Below, piece by piece: positions 57,195 to 64,000 of a stretch of 64,000 nucleotides of DNA. A model generated the notes under the pieces. It was not told the origin of the DNA and ran no database searches. It saw nothing but the letters and a program-made list of their open reading frames with translations. The stretch comes from Betaproteobacteria bacterium (GTDB lineage Bacteria > Pseudomonadota > Gammaproteobacteria > Burkholderiales > SG8-41), in the NCBI GenBank assembly GCA_029863175.1, contig JAOTVX010000004.1:62001-126000 (forward strand), written 5' to 3'. The position numbers were made by a program, and so were the translations under genes. Positions within the stretch are counted from its first letter, which is position 1. Each line of letters starts with the position of its first letter.

Positions 57195-57710
57195 CTACCG
57201 GTGTCCATCGGGCGGCCAGGTGATCATCGGCATGTTGATGACCACGCCCGGCTGCTTGAGCTCGATTTCCCCTTTCGCGAGCGCCTGTTTCACCTCCCCG
57301 GCGCTTTTGAGCTCGCGCGCGGTCTCCGGTTTTTTCCACGATACGAGGACGAGCGCGCGCAGAGGCGTGTAGCCTGCCTGTCCCGGCGGGCTGTCGAACA
57401 CGTCCGGCTGAAACTTGAAGGGACCGTCTCCAGCCACGCCGTTGGTGAAAACGTAGACGTTCGCCAGCAATTCTTTCGGTGCCTTCGCGAGTGAAGGAAC
57501 GGTAAGAACGGGGGAGCCTTTCATCTGCGTCAGGAGTTTTGCGACCTCCGGATCCGAGACCTCGGTGTGGAGGAAACGAATCCGCTGTCCCCCCATGAAC
57601 CCGTCGACCGGCGGGACGACGAAACCGGTCTGCTCGCGCGCCGAGAGCACGAACCAGCCGATGATCAAGGCTACCAGGCCCGTTACGACCAGATTACGCA
57701 CCCATGCCAT
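57195..57710 (-). CDS. Conserved membrane-anchored protein of unknown function
   Basis: 171 residues from ATG 57710. N-terminal helix WVRNLVVTGLVALIIGWFVLSA then a periplasmic domain PPVDGFMGGQRIRFLHTEVSDPEVAKLLTQM, LANVYVFTNGVAGDGPFKFQPDVFDSPPGQAGYTPLRALVLVSW and PGVVINMPMITWPPDGH. No catalytic motif. Located between the ATPase gene (14-bp overlap region near its end) and the TVP38-like gene. Confidence 0.65.
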   Translation of the reverse strand: MAWVRNLVVTGLVALIIGWFVLSAREQTGFVVPPVDGFMGGQRIRFLHTEVSDPEVAKLLTQMKGSPVLTVPSLAKAPKELLANVYVFTNGVAGDGPFKFQPDVFDSPPGQAGYTPLRALVLVSWKKPETARELKSAGEVKQALAKGEIELKQPGVVINMPMITWPPDGHR

Positions 57711-59961
57711 ATCGCTCTCCGTTGATGTTCCCAAGCGACTTGCGTCCCTTTTTCGCGGGCAACAGTTTTCCCGCGAAGGAATTGGTGAGAACTGCGGTGA
57801 CGCTCGCGGCCATGGCGATCATCGCCCATACCGGATGGACGAGGCCGGTCACGGCAAGCGGTACGCCGATCCCGTTGAAGGCGAACGCGAGGGCGAGGTT
57901 CTGCAGGGTCTTGCGATAGGAAAGCTTGCCGATGCTGAATGCCTCGACCACCGCGCCCAGGCGATGGCCGACCAGCACGATGTCCGCCGACTCGATGGCG
58001 ATATCGGTTCCCGCGCCGATGGCGATGCCCACATCGGCCTGCATGAGCGCGGGTGCGTCGTTGATGCCGTCGCCGACCATGGCCACCCTTCCGCTCGTCT
58101 GGATCCGCCGCACGATCTCGGCCTTTCCGCCGGGCAGCACGCCGGCGTGAACGGCGTCGATCCCCAGCTTGCCCGCGATGACACGCGCCGTGCGTTCGTT
58201 GTCACCCGTGACCAGAATCGTCTCGAGCCCCGTCCCGCGGAGCGCCGCCACGGCCTGCCGTTCGTCTGCGCGCAAGCTGTCGCCCAGGGCGAGCAAGCCC
58301 AGGCAGATCCCGCCGCGCGCCACGGCGATCACGGTATGCGCTTCACTTTCCAGCGCCTCGATGCGAGCGTGTTGTGTGTCGAGCGGCACGCCATGCTCCG
58401 TGAGAAAGCGTGGGCTGCCGACCAGCGTCTGCGTTCCTTCAATTCGCGCTACGACCCCTTTGCCCGGAATCGCCTCAAAGCTGTCCACGCCGGGCGGTGT
58501 GATGCCACGCTCGAAGGCGGTTTCCACGACCGCGCGCGCCAACGGGTGCTCGGAAGCCGCTTCCACGGCCGCGGCGAGCGCCAGCAGTTCGCCCTCGGCC
58601 ACGCCGAGGCTCACGATCTCACGCAGGGACGGACGGCCTTCGGTGAGGGTGCCCGTCTTGTCGAGCACGATCGTGCGAATATCCTTGAGTACCTGAAATG
58701 CTTCCCCCGAGCGCATCAGGATGCCGCGCTCGGCGGCCATGCCGCCACCCCGGATCATCGCCAGGGGCGTTGCCATCCCCAAGGCACAGGGATAGCCCAT
58801 GACGAACACGGCAAGGACGGCGAAGATCGCGCGCGTCCAGTCCGGAGCGCCGGCCGTCCACCACGCGCCGAGCGTCCAGATGAGGAGCGCGGCCGCGGCG
58901 AAAAACAGCACGCCTGGCACGTAGATCTGCAGGATGCGATCCACCAGCGCGAGAAGCCCGGGCTTGAGTGCGCGCGCCTCCTCGACCTGCTGCGCGACCT
59001 GGCTGAGAAAGCTTTCCTTGCCGACCTTGGTCACCCGGACGAGCAGCGTGCCGTACTGATTGAGCGAGCCGCCGATGACGCTGTCTCCGGGCCGTTTCTC
59101 GGCGGGAATCGACTCGCCGGTGACCAGATGCTCGTCCACGGCAGAGCCGCCTTCGACCACGACGCCGTCGACCGGGATCGATTCGCCCGGACGCACACGC
59201 ACGAGGTCACCGGGAACGACCTGATCGATCGGGAGCACTTGCTCGCGAGCGTCCCGCACGACACGGGCCGTGGCGGGCGCCAGTGCCAGGAGCTTTCGCA
59301 CCGCTTGGGATGCGCGAGTGCGGACCAGCAGCGAGACCCAGCCGGACAGGATGTGATAGGTGGTCACGAAAACCGCGACGCCGAAGAAATCCGGCGCCGG
59401 GAACTCGGAATAGATGTAACCGAGAAACCCGCCAGCCAACCCGGCAAAGGCGCCAAACTCGAGCAGCACGTGCTGGTTCAGGATGCCGCGCCGCAGGCTG
59501 GCCCACGCCATGGTGAGGACGTGCCAGCCGGGACCGAAGATCGTCGAGAGCGCGAGGATCGGCATCAGCCAGAACATTGCGGCCATGCCCTGGGGCGGCA
59601 GCCACTCGAGCCACATCAGCGCCATGGCCGCGAGCGAAATCGCGGACAATGCCGCGGCGAAGAGCAGATTGTCCCGCTGTTGCCTGAGTTCCGCTTCCTG
59701 CTCTTCATAAGCGCGAACCTTGTTCGAGCCGCGGATGGTGTAGCCGAGGTCGCGCAGCGTCTCCCGAAGCGCTGCGGCGGTCACCGCATCGGGATTGAAT
59801 TCGATCAGCGCCTCCTCGTGCGCGATATTGACGTTGACGTTGCGCACGCCGTCCATGCGCCCAAGCGCCTTGGTGATGCTCGTGACGCAGAAGGAGCACG
59901 CCATCCCGCCGATCTTCAGTTGGATCTTCTCTGCGCGTTCGAGGGTTTCCGCCGTGTTCAT
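57694..59961 (-). CDS. P1B-type heavy-metal ATPase with YPC transport motif
   Basis: 755 residues. N-terminal HMA domain with GGMACSFCVTSITKALG, then the ATPase core: [32 protein letters not shown]. The transport-site motif is VFVMGYPCALGMATPLAMIRGG, so the first position of CPC is Tyr. Metal specificity is thus not predictable from the usual CPC/SPC/TPC classes. The MerR-type promoter at 59969-59999 puts its transcription start next to the ATG. Probably exports Hg, Cd, Pb, Cu or similar. Confidence 0.88.
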   Translation of the reverse strand: MNTAETLERAEKIQLKIGGMACSFCVTSITKALGRMDGVRNVNVNIAHEEALIEFNPDAVTAAALRETLRDLGYTIRGSNKVRAYEEQEAELRQQRDNLLFAAALSAISLAAMALMWLEWLPPQGMAAMFWLMPILALSTIFGPGWHVLTMAWASLRRGILNQHVLLEFGAFAGLAGGFLGYIYSEFPAPDFFGVAVFVTTYHILSGWVSLLVRTRASQAVRKLLALAPATARVVRDAREQVLPIDQVVPGDLVRVRPGESIPVDGVVVEGGSAVDEHLVTGESIPAEKRPGDSVIGGSLNQYGTLLVRVTKVGKESFLSQVAQQVEEARALKPGLLALVDRILQIYVPGVLFFAAAALLIWTLGAWWTAGAPDWTRAIFAVLAVFVMGYPCALGMATPLAMIRGGGMAAERGILMRSGEAFQVLKDIRTIVLDKTGTLTEGRPSLREIVSLGVAEGELLALAAAVEAASEHPLARAVVETAFERGITPPGVDSFEAIPGKGVVARIEGTQTLVGSPRFLTEHGVPLDTQHARIEALESEAHTVIAVARGGICLGLLALGDSLRADERQAVAALRGTGLETILVTGDNERTARVIAGKLGIDAVHAGVLPGGKAEIVRRIQTSGRVAMVGDGINDAPALMQADVGIAIGAGTDIAIESADIVLVGHRLGAVVEAFSIGKLSYRKTLQNLALAFAFNGIGVPLAVTGLVHPVWAMIAMAASVTAVLTNSFAGKLLPAKKGRKSLGNINGERYGMGA

Positions 59962-59968
59962 AACTGCA

Positions 59969-59999
59969 GCCTAAACCTTGTAGTAAGCTCCAGAGTCAA
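59969..59999 (-). promoter_or_regulatory. MerR-type promoter of the YPC ATPase
   Basis: Minus strand: TTGACT (59999-59994), 19-bp spacer holding CTGGAGCTTACTACAAGG, then TAGGCT (59974-59969). The predicted start lies at about 59962, next to the ATG at 59961, so the transcript may be leaderless. The element is nearly the same as that at 63484-63514. No regulator gene adjoins it. Confidence 0.7.
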
Positions 60000-60004
60000 G
60001 GGGG

Positions 60005-60037
60005 AGGAGTTTGTCGGGTTTAGCCCGACAAACTCCT
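60005..60037. repeat. REP-like palindrome
   Basis: AGGAGTTTGTCGGG and CCCGACAAACTCCT form a perfect 14-bp stem with loop TTTAG. Same family as 38074-38109 and as the degenerate copy at about 60128-60165. Confidence 0.8.
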
Positions 60038-60127
60038 TATGTGAGATGGGCGCCACAAGAGAAATACAAAAATCGCCGAGATGAAAATTGTCCTTTGCTT
60101 TTCTTCGGTGTTGGTGGAGCTGTTTCG

Positions 60128-60165
60128 TTAGGGATTTTGTCGTGGCGTAGCCCGGCACATTCCTA
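60128..60165. repeat. Degenerate REP-like palindrome
   Basis: TAGGGATTTTGTCGTGGCG and the partner AGCCCGGCACATTCCTAG pair imperfectly; the core GGCGTAGCC is kept. Second copy within 130 bp. The 234-bp space here holds no gene. Confidence 0.55.
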
Positions 60166-60195
60166 GAATCTCAGACGGCGGACCACTGAGGTTTC

Positions 60196-62115
60196 CTATT
60201 TCGCCGGGGTCAAATGGCCGTCGCTGGCGCTAACTTTTCGCAGTCGCATACACTGCGCTTCGTCGAGCTGCTTGTTGTCCCCCGACGTCCGCGAATACAT
60301 GAGATTCGCCGCGTCGTCCGAATGAGCGCCCGAATCGGCGAGGACATGATAAAGCTCGTGGGCGAGGGCGATGCCCGGGTGGCTGGTCGCCTCGGTCATC
60401 CATACGGTATCCACCAGCTCGGGCCGCCTCCTCCCGCTGGAGCGACCGATGGCTTCTGCATCGAAAGCGATTCTCTGCAGCGTGTCGCGCACGAAAAAGA
60501 CCGCCGGGCGTGGAATATCGAGTCCGCGAACCAGTGCGGCGGCGTGAGCGTCATTGAAATACAGGTAACGCCGCGGCGTACGCAGCTCGAAAACCTCGAA
60601 CCCGCGAAACATCACGCCGCACTGGGCGAATATTCCCGCCGCGTCTCGGGCGGCCGACTCGAGCAACGCCGTCGACCATCGGGTGCCCTGCAGCATCACC
60701 AGGGAGGCCTCGAGCGCGGCGCGCACGCCGTCCGGCATCTTAGAATCGCCGTATAGCGCTTTCACCCCGATGCGTGAACGCGCAATGACTTCAACTCCTT
60801 TCGGCTCCGCCTCGCAGGCGCCTCGATCGGTCTCCGTCGGCGACTCGAGCATTCCCCTCGAAATCAGGCCTGCGGCGCCGTTCGGCGGCGGCCTTACCCG
60901 ATCGAGGATGGCCGCCTTGAGCTGCGGCCCCTTCCACTCGGGATGCGCAGCAAGCAGGCATGCGGCGAGCGCCGAGAGGCGCGCGGCGGCGTAGCTCGAA
61001 CCCGAGACGAGTTTCGGGCGGCCGTAGAAATCGATGCTGACGAGGCTCTCGGCCGGCACGAGGAGATCCACCGACTCGGCGCCCCAGTTGGAGCCTGCGG
61101 CGAGCACGCCGGTTTCGGTGGAGGACGTCGCCGTGAGCAGATTTTCCAGACGCAGCGCGGCGGGAAACACCGGCTGCGCATCGATATCGCGGCCGTCGTT
61201 GCCGGCCGACGCGATAAACAGCATGTCGGGGTGCTTTCGCGCCGCCTCGGCAAAGGCGGCCCATTCTTCCGCGCTCGTGCTGCCGAGTGACAGATTGACG
61301 ATCACGACGCCCGTTGCCGCCGCGTCTTCCACCAGCGCCGCCATCCTGCGCATGTCCAGGCGCGGATAACGGTACACCACCAGACGGCTCGATGGCGCTT
61401 CGGCGATCAGCACGCCGGCGGTCTGGGTGCCGTGGCGCTGGGGCAGAAACGGCGACGTCGCAGGGTTGCTGTCGAAGGGGCGCGAGTCCATGTCCCAGTA
61501 GTCGAACCCGAGCAGTCCGCCGTCCGCGCCGCGGGCCATGCGCCGGCGCACTGCATCCAGCAGGTAGTTGACTCCCGAGTCCACCAGCGCCACCAGCACC
61601 CCGTCCCGGGTTCCGCCTTCGGGCACGGGGGGATTCAGCGGCTCGCGCACGTCCACCCGGGTGAGAGATGCATCGGTCCTCTCGATAAACGCTGGCGCCC
61701 CCGGTCCGTCGTAGATCAGACGACGTGCGGAGACGATTCGACACTTGTCGTCGGCGAACACCATCCACTCCGGCCTGTGAGCACGCTCGGCCGGCGCGTG
61801 ATAAACGATGATCACGCGGCGCAGATTGCCGCCGGGAGTGAAGCGCTCGACCAAAATGCGCGCGCCGTCCGTGAGCTCGTATCGGGTGCGGGTACCCACC
61901 TCGCGCCCACGGAATTTCATGGGTTCGATGTCAAGCCGAATTGCGCCACCGAGTGCGTTGCCAATCGTCGCGCCGTTGCCGCCCGAGTCGGTACAGGTCG
62001 CGGCGACTGTGGCCTTCAACTGAGCTTCGATATTTTGTGCGGCTGCGGGCGGCGCGGATAGCTGCGAAATGGCCGCCACGCCCAGTGACACCCAGGCGAT
62101 CCGAAGTGCCGGCAT
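60196..62115 (-). CDS. Exported subtilisin-like protease fused to an HExxH metalloprotease-like domain
   Basis: 639 residues from ATG 62115 (frame open upstream but overlapping the CcdA gene). Signal peptide PALRIAWVSLGVAAISQLSAPPAAAQ. The subtilase triad is visible: Asp in LVALVDSGVN, His in RHGTQTAGVL, Ser in SGSSYAAARLSA. After about residue 430 a second domain ends with ALAHELYHVLADSGAHSDDAANLMY, a zinc HExxH with a third His and a Met-containing turn, as in metzincins. Combining both in one chain is unusual. It lies beside metal genes; a role in degrading damaged envelope proteins is only a guess. Confidence 0.78.
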   Translation of the reverse strand: MPALRIAWVSLGVAAISQLSAPPAAAQNIEAQLKATVAATCTDSGGNGATIGNALGGAIRLDIEPMKFRGREVGTRTRYELTDGARILVERFTPGGNLRRVIIVYHAPAERAHRPEWMVFADDKCRIVSARRLIYDGPGAPAFIERTDASLTRVDVREPLNPPVPEGGTRDGVLVALVDSGVNYLLDAVRRRMARGADGGLLGFDYWDMDSRPFDSNPATSPFLPQRHGTQTAGVLIAEAPSSRLVVYRYPRLDMRRMAALVEDAAATGVVIVNLSLGSTSAEEWAAFAEAARKHPDMLFIASAGNDGRDIDAQPVFPAALRLENLLTATSSTETGVLAAGSNWGAESVDLLVPAESLVSIDFYGRPKLVSGSSYAAARLSALAACLLAAHPEWKGPQLKAAILDRVRPPPNGAAGLISRGMLESPTETDRGACEAEPKGVEVIARSRIGVKALYGDSKMPDGVRAALEASLVMLQGTRWSTALLESAARDAAGIFAQCGVMFRGFEVFELRTPRRYLYFNDAHAAALVRGLDIPRPAVFFVRDTLQRIAFDAEAIGRSSGRRRPELVDTVWMTEATSHPGIALAHELYHVLADSGAHSDDAANLMYSRTSGDNKQLDEAQCMRLRKVSASDGHLTPAK

Positions 62116-62144
62116 TAGGAGGCAAGCCCGCAAAGGACTCTGCT

Positions 62145-62822
62145 TCAAGCTGGCGGCTGTGGGGTCACGTAGAGCCCGAACCAGATCGACCATATGCCGA
62201 GGGCGATGAGCACGATGCCGGTCCAGCGCGGCATGCGCCCGCTTAATTGCGCGAGCCAGTCGAGCGCGCGCCGCGCCGCGGGAAACAGGACGGCAACCGC
62301 GAGAGGCAGTGACAGCGCGAAACCGAAGAGCGCGAGCGAAGAAAATCCGCTCGCAAGCGTAGAGCCCGACACGCCGCTCGCGGCGGCGGCGCCGAGCAGG
62401 GTAAAGAGCAGCGGCGCGGAGCATGCCGGGATGTTCAATCCGAAGAGCACGCCGAGTGCTGCCGAGCTGCGCACGTCACCGATGCGCGCGAGACTCGGTC
62501 CGAGCGAACGCATGAACAATCCCGTACGGCCGGCGAGGTACAGAAGCCCCAGCACGAAATAGATCGTTCCCAACCCAGTCCACATGGCTTTCTGAAAGCC
62601 GATGAAGGCGGTGCCGACGAGCACCGCGACCGCGCCGAGCGCGCCGATGAAGAGCGCACGAGTGACGGTGAAGATGCCGACCTGCCAGAGCTTGGTTGCA
62701 GGCGGCTTGCCCTCCATGACCTTGATGAACACCAGCGTCGAGCCGATCGTGCAGGGCTCGATGAAGCCGAAGAGGCCGAGCCCGATCGGCAGCAGCACGC
62801 CGGTGGTCAGGGCATCGGTCAT
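62145..62822 (-). CDS. CcdA/DsbD-like membrane protein of a metal operon
   Basis: 225 residues, six transmembrane helices. Cys-bearing segments GFIEPCTIGSTLVFIKVMEG and GLNIPACSAPLLFTLLG correspond to the two CcdA cysteines. It is coupled to the upstream copZ-like gene (stop/start overlap). Such CcdA-like proteins in mercury or copper operons are thought to supply electrons or carry metal. Confidence 0.82.
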   Translation of the reverse strand: MTDALTTGVLLPIGLGLFGFIEPCTIGSTLVFIKVMEGKPPATKLWQVGIFTVTRALFIGALGAVAVLVGTAFIGFQKAMWTGLGTIYFVLGLLYLAGRTGLFMRSLGPSLARIGDVRSSAALGVLFGLNIPACSAPLLFTLLGAAAASGVSGSTLASGFSSLALFGFALSLPLAVAVLFPAARRALDWLAQLSGRMPRWTGIVLIALGIWSIWFGLYVTPQPPA

Positions 62823-63034
62823 TCCGTGGACGCGACCTTGTAGCAGCCCTTTTCGATTGCGGCGACCAGCTTTGCCTCATCAACCGCGGTGGGATCGTAG
62901 AGTACGCGCGCGCGGCGTTCCTGGTATGAAACGTTGGCCGCCTTGACGCCGGTTTCGAGCGTGAGCAGTGCCTTGATCGTTTCCGCGCAGCCGTCGCAGT
63001 GCATGCCTTCGATCGTGACTGTCAACGTTTTCAT
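62819..63034 (-). CDS. HMA-domain metal chaperone (CopZ-like)
   Basis: 71 residues, one heavy-metal-associated domain with the motif TIEGMHCDGCAETIKALL (GMHCxxC, both cysteines encoded normally) and a second Cys near the end (EKGCYKVAS). Cytoplasmic; it probably delivers Cu(I) or a related metal to an ATPase or to MerR. ATG 63034 overlaps the MerR stop (ATGA). Confidence 0.92.
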   Translation of the reverse strand: MKTLTVTIEGMHCDGCAETIKALLTLETGVKAANVSYQERRARVLYDPTAVDEAKLVAAIEKGCYKVASTE

Positions 63035-63444
63035 GACGCAAGCTTGCGTGCTTCCATGGCATCGAGTATGGGGCATTCGCTCGTCGGCCCGCGGCCGGAG
63101 CAGGCGGTGGCGAGCTTCGCCAGCGCGCGCTTCATCCGGTTGAGCTGCGCGATGCGCTGCGCGATGTCGGCGATCTTTGCCTCCGCGCGTGCCCGCACGT
63201 CCGCGCACGACTTGCCCGGGGCCACCTTCAGGGCGAGGAGTTCCCGGATCTCCGACAGGGTGAATCCCAGCTCCTTCGCCTGGCGGATGAACCCCAGCCG
63301 CACGACCACATTGGCGGAATACTGCCGGTAGCCGGAACTTGTGCGCACCGGCTTGTCGAGAAGGCCTTCGCGTTCGTAGTAGCGAACCGTGTCGATCGCC
63401 AGCCCGGCGCGACGGGCGACCCTGCCAATCGTCAGTTCGTTCAT
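63031..63444 (-). CDS. MerR-family metal regulator (autoregulated operon)
   Basis: 137 residues from ATG 63444. Helix-turn-helix LTIGRVARRAGLAIDTVRYYEREGLLDKP; a Cys in PGKSCADVRA and the C-terminal loop ATACSGRGPTSECPI give three Cys ligands, like CadR/PbrR/MerR. It lies in the same operon as the genes it controls, behind its own MerR-type promoter. It probably also controls the YPC ATPase, whose operator is nearly identical. Confidence 0.88.
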   Translation of the reverse strand: MNELTIGRVARRAGLAIDTVRYYEREGLLDKPVRTSSGYRQYSANVVVRLGFIRQAKELGFTLSEIRELLALKVAPGKSCADVRARAEAKIADIAQRIAQLNRMKRALAKLATACSGRGPTSECPILDAMEARKLAS

Positions 63445-63483
63445 GCCATGCACCTCGTCAAAAAAACCGAAAATCACCAGGCA

Positions 63484-63514
63484 GCTTAAACCTTGGAGTT
63501 TGCTCCAGGGTCAA
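63484..63514 (-). promoter_or_regulatory. MerR-type promoter of the merR-copZ-ccdA operon
   Basis: Minus strand: TTGACC (63514-63509), a spacer with CTGGAGCAAACTCCAAGG, and TTAAGC (63489-63484), 19-bp spacing. Dyad GGAG/CTCC centred in the spacer. Compare 59969-59999: the same bases at nearly every position. Confidence 0.75.
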
Positions 63515-63549
63515 GCGGCAGCCTGGTCGCCACGACTAAAGCCGGGGAC

Positions 63550-64000
63550 TCAGCTTTCGAGGAGCTTGAGCCGCTGCACCTTGCCCGAGGGGCCTTTAGG
63601 CAGTTCGGTGACCAGCTTGATAATCCTGGGCGCCTTGTAGCTGCCCAGCTCGTCCCGTGAAAACGCGGCGAGCTCGTCCACCGTGCAGCGACTGCCGGGT
63701 TTCAGCACGACGCAGGCCATGATTTCTTGGCCGTACGTCGCATCGGGGATGCCGACTGCCGCGGCCTCCAGCACGGCCGGGTGCTTGAGCAGCGCCTCGT
63801 CAATTTCGCGCGGCGCGATGTTCTCGCCGCCCTTGATGATGAGCTCCTTGATGCGTCCGGTCACGAAGAGAAAGCCATCCTCGTCGAGATAACCGAGGTC
63901 GCCACTGTGCATCCAGCCGTCGGGCTCCAGCGTCTTTGCCGTGTTTTCCGGGTCCTTGTAGTAGCCCTTCATGACGTTCGCGCCGCGTACCATGATCTCA
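63550..64000 (-). CDS. Acyl-CoA synthetase/AMP-dependent ligase, C-terminal part
   Basis: About 150 residues; the 5' end lies outside the window. YYKDPENTAKTLEPDGWMHSGDLGYLDEDGFLFVTGRIKELIIKGGENIAPREIDEAL includes the A8 hinge motif and YKAPRIIKLVTELPKGPSGKVQR carries the catalytic lysine. Activates a carboxylic acid with ATP and CoA. The substrate cannot be told from this end. Confidence 0.92.
   Translation of the reverse strand, partial: EIMVRGANVMKGYYKDPENTAKTLEPDGWMHSGDLGYLDEDGFLFVTGRIKELIIKGGENIAPREIDEALLKHPAVLEAAAVGIPDATYGQEIMACVVLKPGSRCTVDELAAFSRDELGSYKAPRIIKLVTELPKGPSGKVQRLKLLES

Noticed and set aside
57565..60084. An 839-residue plus-strand open frame
   Set aside because: It lies antisense to the P1B ATPase and has no family-like motif, an odd composition and no ribosome-binding site. 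It is a by-product of GC-rich codon use.
62116..62424. N-terminal extension of the subtilase
   Set aside because: It overlaps the CcdA-like gene and the signal peptide begins at 62115.

Overview
The window is GC-rich, gene-dense DNA that looks like the chromosome of a betaproteobacterium. This is an inference from gene families: a selenoneine gene pair typical of Burkholderiales, Tn21-like mer promoters, MerR-controlled metal pumps and a MoxR/DUF58/VWA operon. No rRNA or tRNA gene, CRISPR array or intact insertion sequence was found. Most of the window is an accessory region for metal and periplasmic thiol handling.

Layout. 1-7.3 kb: minus-strand operon of membrane proteins, MoxR ATPase, DUF58 and a VWA protein (cut by the window edge), interrupted by a REP-like repeat. 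7.4-17.3 kb: LVIVD-type beta-propeller protein, cupin, Gfo/Idh/MocA oxidoreductase, alpha/beta hydrolase, a group II intron 3' remnant, a B12-binding radical SAM protein, a truncated TauE/SafE gene, a Rieske-like protein and a SAF-domain dehydrogenase. 17.5-23.1 kb: minus-strand thiol cluster (small Cys protein, TlpA-like, CcdA, DUF1573, second CcdA, helical protein, zinc-ribbon protein, DUF411). 23.9-28.2 kb: RND efflux adaptor and pump. 28.4-32.2 kb: enoyl-CoA hydratase, M48 protease, LemA. 32.4-45.6 kb: copper region (cytochrome c, CopA ATPase and MerR, Rieske and AhpD-like proteins, Spy-like Met-rich protein, CusF, cupredoxin, multicopper oxidase, outer-membrane channel). 46.2-49.6 kb: MsrA, intradiol dioxygenase, second multicopper oxidase. 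49.8-52.3 kb: divergent senA/senB pair for selenoneine. 52.5-57.7 kb: mer operon (merR, merT, merP, merA, merC-like) followed by recombined fragments. 57.7-63.5 kb: a P1B ATPase with a YPC motif, a subtilase/HExxH fusion protease, CcdA, CopZ and MerR. 63.5-64 kb: acyl-CoA synthetase C-terminus.

The strongest signal is selenium. Two metal-binding genes, merP and a DUF411 gene, are intact from ribosome-binding site to stop except for one in-frame TGA each. In both, the TGA replaces the first cysteine of the conserved metal motif (GMT-TGA-GGC and SPT-TGA-GCC). In both, a hairpin follows with its apical loop 17-20 nt downstream of the TGA and a G at loop position 2, as expected of a bacterial SECIS. 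With senA/senB in the same window, this suggests a selenium-using organism whose mercury/copper periplasmic carriers are selenoproteins. Selenocysteine machinery (selA, selB, selC, selD) is not in the window, so this remains a hypothesis.

Regulation is visible at several points. Four MerR-type promoters with long (about 19 bp) spacers lie in front of copA, merT, the YPC ATPase and the 63.4 kb MerR operon; the last two operators are near-identical. Three FNR/CRP-family boxes sit 21-22 bp upstream of -10-like hexamers in front of small exported Cys proteins and the DUF411 gene. Intergenic spaces carry two REP-like palindrome families and low-complexity repeats arranged as inverted arms.
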